Source of the DNA: Platycnemis pennipes
Taxonomy: Eukaryota; Arthropoda; Insecta; Odonata; Platycnemididae
Length of the DNA stretch: 64,000 nt
NCBI GenBank assembly: GCA_933228895.1
Contig: OW121846.1
Location: 22,573,088-22,637,087, forward strand
Reading direction: 5' to 3'
Positions 34,652-44,856 of the stretch are shown here, in pieces (within the stretch, counting starts at the first letter, position 1; each line of letters opens with the position of its first letter). The notes under the pieces are model-generated. The model ran no database searches, was not told the origin of the DNA, and saw nothing but the letters and a program-made list of their open reading frames with translations. A program made the position numbers and the translations under genes.

Positions 34652-36240
34652 CTGGGGGCAGGAAATGGTACATTCAATGGTGCCATTTTCATCAAGGCAT
34701 GCACAGGTTCAGTGTGGAATTAAAAATAATCTGTAAAAACTGAGTTAGATCAGGATCACCTTGAATTTATAAAACTAAGTTTCCTCATTTGAGCTACACG
34801 TCTCTCATGTAATTGGTATTCTTATTGATTCTTCATTTGCATCAACCTTCCCCAAAGAAATCGACTGGAAAATGAGAGGTTTATATTAAATTTGAAAACA
34901 CAATTAGAAATGAATGCAATGATGACCAGTTAAAGGAAGTGGAAGGGAGGGTTACCCACAGAAGCATGAGATAGGATACTGAATTTCCACAGGTAATATT
35001 TTAAGCTAGTGGGAAAAATTATGTGTTCATAATTCCTTAAATCTCAACACATGTGCACTTTTAAAGCTCAAAAAATCATTCTAAGATAAGTTCTGCCATA
35101 ATGACTACCCAATCATTTAATGAAAAAATTCACAGGGTGCTTTTCAAGTGCATGAAAATGAATGTATTTATCTAAATGAGACCTCAAGTTATACCTACTT
35201 TAATTTGCTGTGATTAATGAACCTCTCTGAGCCTAAGTTTTGTGTTAAACACTGGCAAATGACCAATACCAAATTCTTCCCAAGCCATCTACTAACAAGA
35301 AATTGTAAGTACATGGCTTGGAACTAGAAAGTGTTATCTGTGATGAATTTGAAAATACTACTCCCGTACTTTCTAGCTCAATAAGTAAGTTTATTTGGGA
35401 AATACTGCTAAGGGTATTTAACGCTCTCAAATGCTTAAGTTATAGAAGTATTTGTAGGACAATAGGTATGGTACCAATTTCAGAATGAAGGATCAAATAT
35501 TGAATATACATTTATTTATTGAGTTACATATGCTAGCCTCCGGTCCAAAACTATAGATGAAAGAGTTCATCTACAGTCAACTTATTTTGTTATACAAGAG
35601 GAATGAAGCTAAAGTGCTTTCAAGGTGTTTCATTGGCAATCAAATATGGAGATTACCAATAAGTTGGACAGTTAAATTCATTATTAGTCATTTGAATAGG
35701 GATACCTACTGAGGATTAAGGTAATTTTCACCCTGAAAAAGTACAACGTTTAATTTTTTTTTTTGAGGTCTGTAAAAATGTCTAATATTTTTTAACCACT
35801 ACCAAAGGATTAGGTGGGATATAGCTATTCATTCTATTTCACAATTTATGATTTGTTCAAAATATAAGAATAACTAAAATCAGAAAAAGTGGAGGTACAA
35901 TTCAAAAACAGGTACAATTCTTAAGAAAAAAGAAAAATATACTTTCCATTTTACCACATTTTTACTTTACTAGGACTTAATTGCATGATAATTAATGCAA
36001 TTAATTATTATATTCATATATATTAATTAATATATTAATATATATTATATATTAATTATTATAATACATTATAATACAACTAATTGTTATGTTTTTAATA
36101 ATTAAATACATACCATACTTTAGGTATCTACATCATTGTCAAGTGCGACTTTGTAATCTGTGTTTTCCAGTCTGTATACCTATATGCTTGTGGGTGTTTC
36201 AGACTGGGAGGAAAGGTACAAGGTGAGGAATGCATGGGTA
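34652..36240 (-). other. Start of the 10-kb PH-domain intron
   Basis: AT-rich intronic DNA with no recognised gene. It includes the AT-palindrome tract at 35985-36100. Confidence 0.6.
35985..36100. repeat. AT-rich palindromic low-complexity tract
   Basis: Almost pure A/T with nested ATTAATTA / TATATATTAATTAATATA inverted units over about 115 bp. It could extrude hairpins. Probably a decayed microsatellite. Confidence 0.7.
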
Positions 36241-36462
36241 GGGATGAGGGGTGGAGAGAAACCTGGTGTCAGCATTAGCCTGCTCTTCATGAAAGGTCCT
36301 AAGGGGACCAATTCTCATCTGACGAATGGAGTACTGCTGAACTTCAATCCTCTCCAAAAAGTACTCAAGAACCAATGAAAAAGTCTTCCACAGCCTGGAT
36401 TCAAACCCGGACCCTCCAGGTGAGAGGTTAGTGTTCTAACTACTACACCAACCCTAAGGGCA
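36241..36462 (-). repeat. SINE family B copy 1 (tRNA-derived)
   Basis: On the - strand the tRNA-like head starts near 36462: GGTTGGTGTAGTAGTTAGAA is the A-box region and GGTCCGGGTTTGAATCCAGG the B-box region. The body runs down to TTTCTCTCCACCCCTC near 36245. A second copy with the same landmarks (GAGTACTGTTTGGAGAGC-like, CATTATGATCAGGCTAATG-like) is at 45361-45594 on the same strand, and a headless relic may lie at 51731-51850. Confidence 0.75.
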
Positions 36463-36495
36463 ACTCTTTTTGGTCTCAGCAACGTAAATATAAGT

Positions 36496-36866
36496 ATGTA
36501 TGTACTATGGGAGAAAAAAGTTTCCCAACAAATGGAGCACCGCCACTATCGCTCTGAGAGAAAATCGGATTCCTTTCTGACGGTACAATATTCTTTGGTC
36601 TCGGCCATCACGAGGGAAGTTCAAACACGGTTAGGTGATGGACCCATCGCCCGAGTATGTGACGGTATACCGGCAGCTTGCCTGCCCGGAGCTGCAAACG
36701 CGATGGCGTCCAGAACGGAGGCATATTATTCCTTGCATGCATTTTAAACACTCTATTTAACTATCTCGTTCTCGCCAAACTTTCCTCCGAACGCCGAGCC
36801 TTTCCGCCGAACTTCAATCCTCTGCTACCTACCTATCACCCGGTGTTCGCCTCTTCGCTTTCTGTC
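36496..36866 (+). repeat. Inverted repeat pair X, left copy
   Basis: About 370 bp, starting ATGTATGTACTATGGGAGAA and ending near TTCGCCTCTTCGCTTTCTG. It matches the reverse complement of 43330-43728 over its whole length, with substitutions and small indels in the last 100 bp. It is GC-richer than its surroundings and non-coding. Both copies lie inside the PH-domain intron and flank the composite hAT element. Confidence 0.85.
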
Positions 36867-37217
36867 TCTAGTTTGAAAAAGTGAAGAAGTTTATATTATT
36901 TAGTAATTATGTTGAGAGCTGCCGCTACTTACTGCTTCGAACTCATGGAATGATTTAGCGAAGTATGTAACATAATCAAAGACAGTTAACAGAGCACCTC
37001 AATGGTTTTTCTTTTGTATATTTAAATACAAACTTATGTTTAATACACCAATCATGGCGACAGCTTCACTACAGCTTGGTGAAGTCCTTTGTTCCACTTT
37101 TACATTCGGTTTTCATTGAGCCGGCAGGACATACAACTAGCTTTACATTACAAAACTTGTCTTTCACTGTAGAGTCCTGAGGGAAAACACGCGTATATTG
37201 GCCACTGGGGCCAAACG

Positions 37218-37225
37218 CTGTTGAT
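37218..37225. repeat. 8-bp target site duplication, left
   Basis: CTGTTGAT immediately before the hAT terminus; an identical CTGTTGAT follows the right terminus at 41298-41305. Confidence 0.9.
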
Positions 37226-38387
37226 TAGTGATGGACGGATCCAGGTTTTTTTGTCGGATCCGGAACCGGATCCTTGCCTTGGTTTCGGATCTTCATCTTG
37301 GTTTCGGATCCTTAGTTCCAAACACTCAATTCTGAATTTCATTCCCTTTCTAATCCTAGATTTTTAATAATTCTATATAAATACAGCAACTATAGAATTA
37401 CCAAAAAACAAATATTTTTTTGTAGAAAAAATCAACTTCCTATCACCTATGTGGATAATATTTTCCTGGATCAAGATTTATGGATGCAATAACTATATCT
37501 TATTACTTCAAATATAAATATCACTTTCTTTAACACATACTTATCAAACAATACATCTTTGAAACCTGTACAACTATTCTTTAGAGTGCAGTTAAAAGAA
37601 ACATTATAAGTTCATATTCATTAATAAAGGAACTATTTTCCAATTATTAATCAAATCCTTGAATGCTTTCAAATTCTTTTTAGAAGCAAAAACTCTTTAA
37701 TGCGGTTAGGAGATTCCGTTTATGTAAAATCTGGGGATTCCATTTTTAATGCTAAAAAATATTACAGTATATTTCAAGCTGCTAAACTAGTAATTTGCGC
37801 TGTCTTATTAATAATAACCTTTAAAATGAAATTTGAGAATTTTATACTCCTAAGGAGAGGTTGTGTAACTCTGATCTTGAAATGAGAGTATCCTTTTTTC
37901 ATGCTACTAGAAGCAACATTTAAAGAAATGTCTCGGATTTTTTTCTACATTTGGCCCGGGTTTGCAAGAAAATAAAGTAGAATGACATGTGGGGAGCCTG
38001 CATTCTCCAAACTCAGGTAAGCCGACAATTTCAGAGTGGGGTAGTGGACTGCAGGTAATGAAGTTCGATTCTTATCGCTGTTTAAAATTTTTCTTTCAAA
38101 CATTGAATCAAAAACTTTATCATCCTTCATTTCCAACCTTTGTGTGTGGATACTGTCTTTTTTGTACTTCTATCGCTTAAACTAGATTTACAAATGCGTC
38201 ACTCAAAACTGCATTGTAAATTTAACGCAATGATTTCACGATATGATTCTGTATAAAAAAAATTTCCAATCATTTCACTAAGGCCAAATTTTATTATTTT
38301 TTTGACTTATAAATTGACATGAAATTTCTGATAATCTACTTTTTTTAACTGCTTATTTGCATTACCATAGGAATACAGCATGGCCTG

Positions 38388-38632
38388 TATTCCTAGGCAG
38401 TGTTAAGGATCGAACTCGCGACGTGCAGTACACTAGCCCTCATTTTCAACAACTACGCTATCATAGATTCACGGGAATCTGGCGAATGTAGGCGACCCGC
38501 GTGACATTTGGCTTTATTGTTTTATTTTGTTTTAGAGGTACGGAAAAAATCTTCTTCTCATTTCGTGACACGAGTTACACAACCTCTCCTTGTCAGTAAC
38601 CACCATACCTACATTCCACTCGCGGGGCGCAT
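38388..38632 (+). repeat. hAT internal inverted arm, copy 1
   Basis: About 245 bp from GTATTCCTAGGCA to CACTCGCGGGGC. It is nearly the exact reverse complement of 38909-39152 and includes a Pol III B-box-like CGAGTTCGATCC on its - strand. Confidence 0.85.
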
Positions 38633-38908
38633 CGATCACTAATCCACGAAATTTTAAAATATCCGATCAGGATCTGAATTTATGCTGCCTTCGGATATGA
38701 TTTCAGTAGCGAATGAAATGAAAGACCCGTGGATCTTTGGATCCGACACGACCATCCTTAATTTATGGGTGGTACATTTGTAAATCTAATTTAAAAAAAC
38801 AAAAGTGAAATAAAGGGATCATTCAGATTTGGTTTGAAATTGAAGATGATAACATTTTCGACGCAATGACTGAAAGAAAAAATTAAACTGCGATAGGGAT
38901 CGAATTTC

Positions 38909-39152
38909 GAGCCCCGCGAATGGAATGTAGGTATGGTGGTTGCTGACAAGGAGAGGTTGTGTAACTAGTGTCACGAAATGAGAAGAAGATTTTTTCCGTG
39001 CCACTAAAACAAAATAAAAAAATAAAGACAAATTTCACGCGGGTCGCCTACATTCGCCAGATTCCCGTGAATCTATGATAGCGTAGTTGTTGAAAATGAG
39101 GGCTAGTGTACTGCACGTCGCGAGTTCGATCCTTAACATTGCCTAGGAATAC
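38909..39152 (-). repeat. hAT internal inverted arm, copy 2
   Basis: Reverse-complement partner of 38388-38632. The two arms are separated by about 275 bp, giving a strong potential hairpin. Confidence 0.85.
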
Positions 39153-39846
39153 AGGGAATAAAAATTATGGATTCCCGAGTTTGCAACCTGATAGTCAATG
39201 AACGAATTTACGTATAAGAACAATAGTTGCACCAAATTTTGTCTTATTTATTTTTGCGTTTACTCATATAGGCAAAAAAATTATTTGATTTTTTCTGCTA
39301 TTTTTTATGGCACCGAGAATAAAAAAAGTACCGGTTTTTTGACGCCGTTCAATCAAGCTTCCACTTTGAAAATGCGTAACTGAAAACGTTTTCATTAAAT
39401 CAAAACCAAACCTTAACACAAGTTGGTTACAACTGTTTTCTAATGTGCTTTTAAGTTTCAGATTTGTATGTTTAACCAAAATAAAGTTATAATCCGATAA
39501 CTAAATGCACTTTTATTCTTGACTGAAATGCCGCAGGAAAGCGAGATTGGTCGCGTTGTGGAGCGTAAATGATGAAATACTCACTGAAATCATTCTCTGT
39601 GTTATAGTAAAAACCAGTGTTTTTACATTGAGAGTTATTTTAAATGCGTTTTCGTGAACCCTAGCAGGCGGCCGGCTCGGCCGGCCGTTACCGATGTGCG
39701 CTGTTGCCCAGATCGCGCGCTCTCCCTAGGACAATAGGACCAGACGCTAGCCAAACTTTCATTCCATGATTCATCAACTGCCATTCTTTTAAGCACCTGT
39801 AAAAATGCTCGAAAAACTTACGCAGGAACTGCGATCTGACGTTCAA

Positions 39847-40173
39847 CTTGTTTGGTTATCCTTAGCTCATTGTGAGCTCAATCCCATTGAATTGATTTGG
39901 GCATTTGTTAAGGGCAAGGCAGTGAAAGTTAATTTGTTCAATGCCGCAGAGAAGGGAAGAAGCATGTAGGTAATAAATACGCTCTGCCAAGAAGATTTAC
40001 TTTCTGTAACTCCTGAACTGTGGCGGGGGTGTATTTCCCATGCAAAAAAGATAGAAGATCATTACTGGGAAAGAGATAATTTAACAGACGATGTCCCTAC
40101 TGTGGAGCCACTAATAATAATTTTCATGGACTCTTCTGAAGAAGACGAATTTGAAAATATAAACGATAAATGA
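39847..40173 (+). pseudogene. Tc1/mariner-like (DDE_3) transposase C-terminal remnant
   Basis: Reads LVWLSLAHCELNPIELIWAF, then VKGKAVKVNLFNAAEKGRSM, an in-frame stop, and then LCQEDLLSVTPELWRGCISH and AKKIEDHYWERD with an acidic C-terminus and stop. The NPIE(L)xW motif contains the last catalytic acid of the DDE triad, and the tail 'W..C..H..KIED.YWE.D' with acidic end fits a Tc1/mariner-like DDE_3 family common in insects. The first two catalytic regions are deleted. The only break in the remaining frame is a single TAG. Confidence 0.75.
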
Positions 40174-40381
40174 AAACAAATTTGTAAATAGTAATGTTAA
40201 ATTTTGTAAATAGTTTTGTAAATAATAACCTTTAAATACCATTTCTAAACCTGATATTGGAGGTCCAAAGCCCTCATAGGAAAAAGTGATGGGAAATGGA
40301 AATAATCTCAGAAAATAAGTTGAAAATGCAATTGGCATTGAGGCCGAGCGGCTGGTGGCGAATAGCGGGCGTATGCTCGAA

Positions 40382-40943
40382 CTGGGCCACAGCGCACATC
40401 GATAACGGTATGGCCGGCCGAGCAGGCCGTCTGCTAGGTTTCACGAAAACGCATTTTAGTTAACTCTCAATGTAAAAACACTGGTTTTTACTATAACACA
40501 GAGAATGATTTCAGTGAGTATTTCATCATTTACGCTCCACAACGCGACCAATCTCGCTTTCCTGCGGCATTTCAGTCAAGAATAAAAGTGCATTTAGTTA
40601 TCGGATTATAACTTTATTTTGGTTAAACATACAAATCTGAAACTTAAAAGCACATTAGAAAACAATTGTAACCAACTTGTGTTAAGGTTTGGTTTTGATT
40701 TAATGAAAACGTTTTCCGTTACGCATTTTCAAAGTGGAAGCTTGATTGAACGGCGTCAAAAAACCGGTACTTTTTTTATTCTCGGTGCCATAAAAAATAG
40801 CAGAAAAAATCAAATAATTTTTTTGCCTATATGAGTTAACGCAAAACTAAATAAGACAAAATTTGGTGCAATTATTGTTCATATACGTAAATTCGTTCAT
40901 TAACTATCAGGCTGCAAACTCGGGTACCCATAATTTTTATTCC
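40382..40943 (-). repeat. Long inverted arm, right copy
   Basis: Inverted copy of 39155-39712. Open frames of 71 codons in each arm (39264-39479 - and 40619-40834 +) are the same sequence read from the repeat, and are not called as genes. Confidence 0.85.
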
Positions 40944-41297
40944 GACAGTCTCGTTATGCGCCTGATACCGGCGAACGCTACCCGCGTTACATCATACGCA
41001 TTTTTTTTCTCGCGATGCCGGGGTAATGGGGGAAAAGTCATATTTCTTTATTTTGCTTCTAGTTGCATGGGAATATTTTCATCTAATTTCGTGACCTGAG
41101 TTACACATCCTCTTCTTGTCAATATCTACCGTACTTACATTCCATTCACGGGGCGCTTCGATCTATAAGCCGCGAAAATTTAAAATCTACGATCCGGATC
41201 CGATTTTACTCCGTGTCTTTGGATCCGATTCCGGAACCTAGTAAAATGAAAGATCCGCGGATCTTTGGATCCAACGGATCCGATCCGGCCATCACTA

Positions 41298-41305
41298 CTG
41301 TTGAT
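41298..41305. repeat. 8-bp target site duplication, right
   Basis: CTGTTGAT, identical to 37218-37225. Confidence 0.9.
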
Positions 41306-41415
41306 GAAGTGGGGTATAGATTTAAATGATATCATTTCGATTGGTAAAATCTCGTTTCTTATGTATAAAGTAGAAGAATTTTGTATAGAAGAAAATTATA
41401 TTTTGACTTACTTAC

Positions 41416-41793
41416 AAAAGAAAATGTCCTACGGATGAGAAATTGGAGTGATTTCCATGGTATTACTTGAGTGTATTCTGGTGGTAATGTGTATGTTGGT
41501 TGGCTGAAATCATCCATGAATTCTTCATTCAAAAGAGAAATGTTGGTTTGTCCATCCCAAGAATTAATGACCAAAAGGAAATTATTGTTGTTTTCGCACA
41601 GGATAAGCTCTTGGTCAAAATACAGCTCATATGCATTGCTTAATAGCTTCCCCGACTATGAGAGAGTCACAAAAATTTTGAAAACAGTCTCTTTAACTTT
41701 ATTTTCACTTTTGAGCCAAATCTCATGGACACCCTTTGGAAACAAATACCCCCAGCAGGAGTGTTCTAGAGCAACATATTCGGTATTTAGCTG
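41416..41793 (-). other. Unrecognised coding-like segment with possible splice sites
   Basis: On the - strand one frame stays open except for a single TAG. The first part contains HSCWGYLFPKGVHEIWLKSE and KVKETVFKIFVTLS, then the stop. The second part contains NAYELYFDQELILCENNNNF, LLVINSWDGQTNISLLNEEF and MDDFSQPTYTLPPEY. The second part (41655-41416) is exactly 240 bp, follows an acceptor-like CTCTCATAG, and ends at a consensus donor TTT|GTAAGTAAG, all in phase 0. It lies in the PH-domain intron, whose flanking exons also meet in phase 0. It could be an alternative cassette exon, an exon of a nested gene, or a decayed transposon or viral ORF. No family recognised. Confidence 0.35.
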
Positions 41794-42099
41794 TATTGGA
41801 AATGGTCATTTTACTTATTTGGCCGATACACACTTCCTCAGTTTTTCTCCGCAGTAAGAAATCGTTCGCTAAATTTCTGGTTTATAGATACTCAAACCCC
41901 TTATAAATCACAATTTCAGGGTAATGTTGTATAACTATTTCTGGCTTTCGTATTGGGAGAATGTTCTTAGTTGTTTATTATTGTGGTCACATTTGCCCTT
42001 AACTCGAGAAATTTATGATTATTCTACAATAATTGAATGGAATCAGGCAATACTTTGTGAAAAAGTGACATGGTGTAAGAAAGACTTGATGTATTTTGA

Positions 42100-42218
42100 A
42101 CACTTTTTATCGAGTAAAATCCAACCGATTTCAATATTTTCGTGTCATTGTATCTGAGTATCCTTGACAATGACACGAGAGTGTCGAAACCGGTAGGGTT
42201 TTACTCAATAAAAAGTGT
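42100..42218. repeat. 51-bp-arm hairpin (retroelement 3'-end type)
   Basis: Arm 42100-42150 (ACACTTTTTATCGAGTAAAA...) pairs with 42168-42218 (...TTTTACTCAATAAAAAGTGT) across a 17-base loop. The right arm contains GTGTCGAAACCGGTAGGG and runs into AATAAAAAGTGTGTAAAATA. 'Hairpin plus CGAAACCGGT plus AATAAA' tails are common at the 3' ends of insect retroelements, but no coding part is attached here. Confidence 0.75.
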
Positions 42219-42269
42219 GTAAAATAAATCATCAACATTTTCTTACACTAGTCCACCACAATATACCAT

Positions 42270-43060
42270 AGCTTTGGGATCTAGTGGGATTTTGTCACAT
42301 TTGGAGAGAATTGCACCGGAGAAGACTTTGCTTCGACTGCGTGATCATCGTTATGATGAAAAAGTCACCTCCATAAGAAACTCCGTCGATTCTGGATATC
42401 TGACAGTCTGTTTCGGTAACGCATTAGTGACCAGAGAATTTTTTTACTGTAGAAGATGATCCAGCGAGATATTCCATAATGAGTAATTATTAATTAAACA
42501 CATACGATGAAAATCATTGAAAAATTATTACCTTGAAAATGTTTGAGCTGATTAGTTGCATTAAGAAAACAATGAATGTAACAATTCAAGAGGAGTTAAA
42601 ATTTTCTCGAGCGATGTATTTTCAAATTATCAAAAATCAAAACGCTGGAAAACGAAAAGAAAGTTGGAAACCCATTATCATAACGTTGTAGGCCTCAAAG
42701 AGTCATCATGCGACCTGAATATTGCACATTTCGTGGCCACTGTGGATGAACAAACGAATGATGATCTTCCTACTCAATATTTTACGACCCCAACACGACG
42801 ATACTTCGACAGCTAGCAGTATTTGCTAAGCAAAATAGAAAGACATGGCAATAATCCCAGGCAAGTTAAGTGAAATAATATTCTTGCCCAAATCCAGTTC
42901 AGGAAGGGTGGAAATTTTTCGGGAAGGCGTTAGACGAGCAGACAAAGAGCTGGACATAAAAACGGTTTCTTTACCTACTCTCCCGGAGAATTTCCCTTAT
43001 AGCAGCGAAATACGGAAAGTGATTGCAGCAGTAGAAGATATAACCATCCACCTACCATGA
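42270..43060 (+). other. Weak coding-like fragments, unrecognised
   Basis: Short + strand frames look protein-like in composition: one with RIAPEKTLLRLRDHRYDEKV (42274-42459), one with FVATVDEQTNDDLPTQYFTT (about 42735), and one with VEIFREGVRRADKELDIKTV (42845-43060). They are in different frames with stops between. They may be one decayed transposon ORF. I cannot name a family. Confidence 0.25.
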
Positions 43061-43329
43061 GATCAGTTCCAAATTCGCTTGAACGGCAAAACATAGGTTT
43101 CCATGGCGAAAGAGAAGGGGGTCGAGGGTAAAAAATTGCATAACATTCCTTTAACGTGACTTGGATAAAAACATGTATCTAGTGCTTACGTAAAATAACA
43201 GTGGTGAACGAAAAACATTTGCCATCTTCAGGTATAGAATTGAAAATTCGTATTACCAGTCAGTTACATAACTACTCGTGGACGCGGAAAAATTCAAGCT
43301 CGTCTTTTGTTAACCCTTTCATATGGAAG

Positions 43330-43728
43330 AAAGAGAACGAAGAGGCGGACACCGAGTGAATCCCAAGACCTTGCCTGAGTGCGAACCAAGGTGCGAGGCC
43401 TAAAAGAAAAAGGCACGAAAGACGGAGAATGCGGAGTGAAGTTCGGCGAGAACGAGATAGTTAAATAGAGTGTTTAAAATGCATACAAGGAATGATATGC
43501 CTCCGTTCTGGACGCCAGCGCGTTTACAGCTCAGGGCAAGCAAGCTGCTGCCGGTATTCCGTCACATGCTCGGGCGATGAGTGAATCACCTTACCGTGTT
43601 TGAACTTCCCTCGTGGTGGCCGAGACCAAAGAATATTTTACCGTCAGAAAGGAATCCGATTTTCTATCGGAGCAATAGTGGCGGCACTCCATTTGTTGGG
43701 AAACTTTTTTCTCACATAGTACATACAT
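43330..43728 (-). repeat. Inverted repeat pair X, right copy
   Basis: Reverse-complement partner of 36496-36866. It is followed by a purine-rich tract (AAGGGGAAAAGGAGGGGAGA, near 43746). Confidence 0.85.
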
Positions 43729-43733
43729 CGGTG

Positions 43734-44611
43734 TTTGAGGAGAATGAAGGGGAAAAGGAGGGGAGAAGGAGGTGGGGTAAAGGAGAGGGTAGAAGAGGAT
43801 AGTTGATGGTTTAGCAGTTTGTGGTATGGCACAGTTGGAGATTGGCTGAAAGCTACTGCAGCAGGGCTCGGACAGAAAGACCAAGTTTTGAAAATTATAT
43901 TATTTTTTTGTTTCCAGCATAATTAGGCCTTTCTTGCATTGACTAATATTTCACGTTTCTCATTTCGGACAATTAGTCGTAAACTTCCAGAATTGGTCAC
44001 AATTCAGTGCTGCAAAACCCAACGATATCCATCCCAAAACTCCAGGGAGATAAGTGTGCTACCCATGAACAATGGGGGCGTTTATTCGGAACCTAAATCG
44101 CAATTTTGTACACGAAATCGTTAGATGGAAACAAAAAAAGAATTTTAGTGAAAAAATTAATCTTCTAACCACAACCATTCACTCATAAATCAAAAATTAA
44201 AATAAGCAAAAGGTGACGCCCACCGAAAAAGCTGCTTTGATATCATTGACGTCACATACCTCCCGTCCTTGATAGCTTTTAGGGGAAGGGAAGGGAGAGG
44301 TTCTCGGAAGGTCTGCTCGTACATATGCTGTCGCAACTGCTCCTATTGGCAGAGTCAGCTGTGTCCCCCCATTGCGATAAGGCGAAGTAGCTTCGCGGGC
44401 TCAGTTGTGATTGGAAGAAGTCGTTATACCTCAGAGGTTGTTCCACGCCCACTTTTCCGATAGGGTTAAAAACATAAGTTTTTCGCCGTTTATAACTCGA
44501 GAAATAACTGACGGATGAAAAAACGGAAAAATATGGGTCTTTTTATTTTACAAACTCTATGAGATTCGGCAATAAAAAATATGGTAAACGACCCCATTGT
44601 GGTCTAAGTAC
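43734..44611 (-). other. End of the PH-domain intron
   Basis: Includes a purine-rich tract at 43740-43800 and a GC-richer block at 44220-44460 ending in CGTTTATAACTCGAGAAATA. That block reads like a MITE relic, but neither termini nor a second copy were found. Confidence 0.45.
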
Positions 44612-44856
44612 CTGACACAGGAGTAAGGGAGACGCATTCGCTTCCCTCGGGCAAATGGCAAAGGCGTGCTGTCTCCTTGGCACTCGCCGAAGGCTAAGGT
44701 TCCTCAATGGAAGTCTCCTGCGGGGCCTGCCGCCGCCGGACCCCGAGCCGCCGCTTCTTTCCTCCGTCAGGTACACCTCCAGCGAGCCATGGCTCACACG
44801 GACGTAGCGTGGCTCCCAGCGGGGGGACCACTCCGAGCGGGCGCAGTGGAGCACTC
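44612..44856 (-). CDS. PH-domain protein, exon with PH beta-strands
   Basis: A 245-bp exon with acceptor CATTTTTGCAG and donor GTCAG|GTACTT, beginning two bases before a codon boundary and ending in phase 0. It encodes VLHCARSEWSPRWEPRYVRV, then SHGSLEVYLTE, a Gly/Ser/Arg-rich loop, LPLRNLSLRRVPRRQHAFAI and CPREANASPLLLCQ. The 'W..RYV.V..GSL.VY' and 'HAFAI...LLLCQ-AEDAESFSRWTRTL' pattern across the exon junction is that of a pleckstrin-homology domain, a phosphoinositide- or protein-binding module that brings proteins to membranes. The visible protein is about 572 residues. Upstream exons were not found to the right. The exon is markedly GC- and CpG-rich compared with its surroundings. Confidence 0.82.

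Larger units (their letters stand above)
39155..40943. mobile_element. Nested element with ~560-bp inverted arms and DDE remnant
   Basis: The left arm, 39155-39712, is repeated in inverted orientation at 40382-40943, from GGAATAAAAATTATGG at the outside to GATGTGCGCTGTTGCCCAG inside, at roughly 95% identity by eye. The 670-bp centre carries the C-terminal piece of a Tc1/mariner-like (DDE_3) transposase. This organisation indicates a long-TIR transposon or foldback derivative inserted within the hAT composite. The target duplication was not clear. The arms also contain CAGTGTTTTTACATTGAGAG, which could be an older transposon terminus inside the arm. Confidence 0.75.
37226..41297. mobile_element. 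Composite non-autonomous hAT element (4.07 kb)
   Basis: Left end TAGTGATGGACGGATCC and right end, in reverse complement, TAGTGATGGCCGGATCGG form the terminal inverted repeat. The element is bracketed by a perfect 8-bp duplication (CTGTTGAT), the hAT signature. Subterminal sequence is packed with GGATCC/GGATCCG words at both ends. Inside are several copies, in both orientations, of one arm sequence: 37850-38070 (-), 38388-38632 (+), 38909-39152 (-) and about 41000-41160 (+). A hAT-like end (GGATCTTTGGATCCGACACG, then ACCATCCTTA) sits internally at 38730-38762. This looks like two elements fused or nested and then moved together. No hAT transposase is encoded. Confidence 0.88.

Noticed and set aside
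36395..36462. tRNA gene on the - strand
   Set aside because: Head of SINE family B; no closed cloverleaf, and a second copy with the same body exists.
37700..37885. 61-codon + strand frame
   Set aside because: Inside the hAT element and overlapping one of its repeated arms; no motif.
39264..40834. Two identical 71-codon frames
   Set aside because: They are the same sequence in the two inverted arms; no protein family recognised, so treated as repeat.
41000..41160. Independent SINE
   Set aside because: It is the right subterminal arm of the hAT composite, matching 38388-38632.
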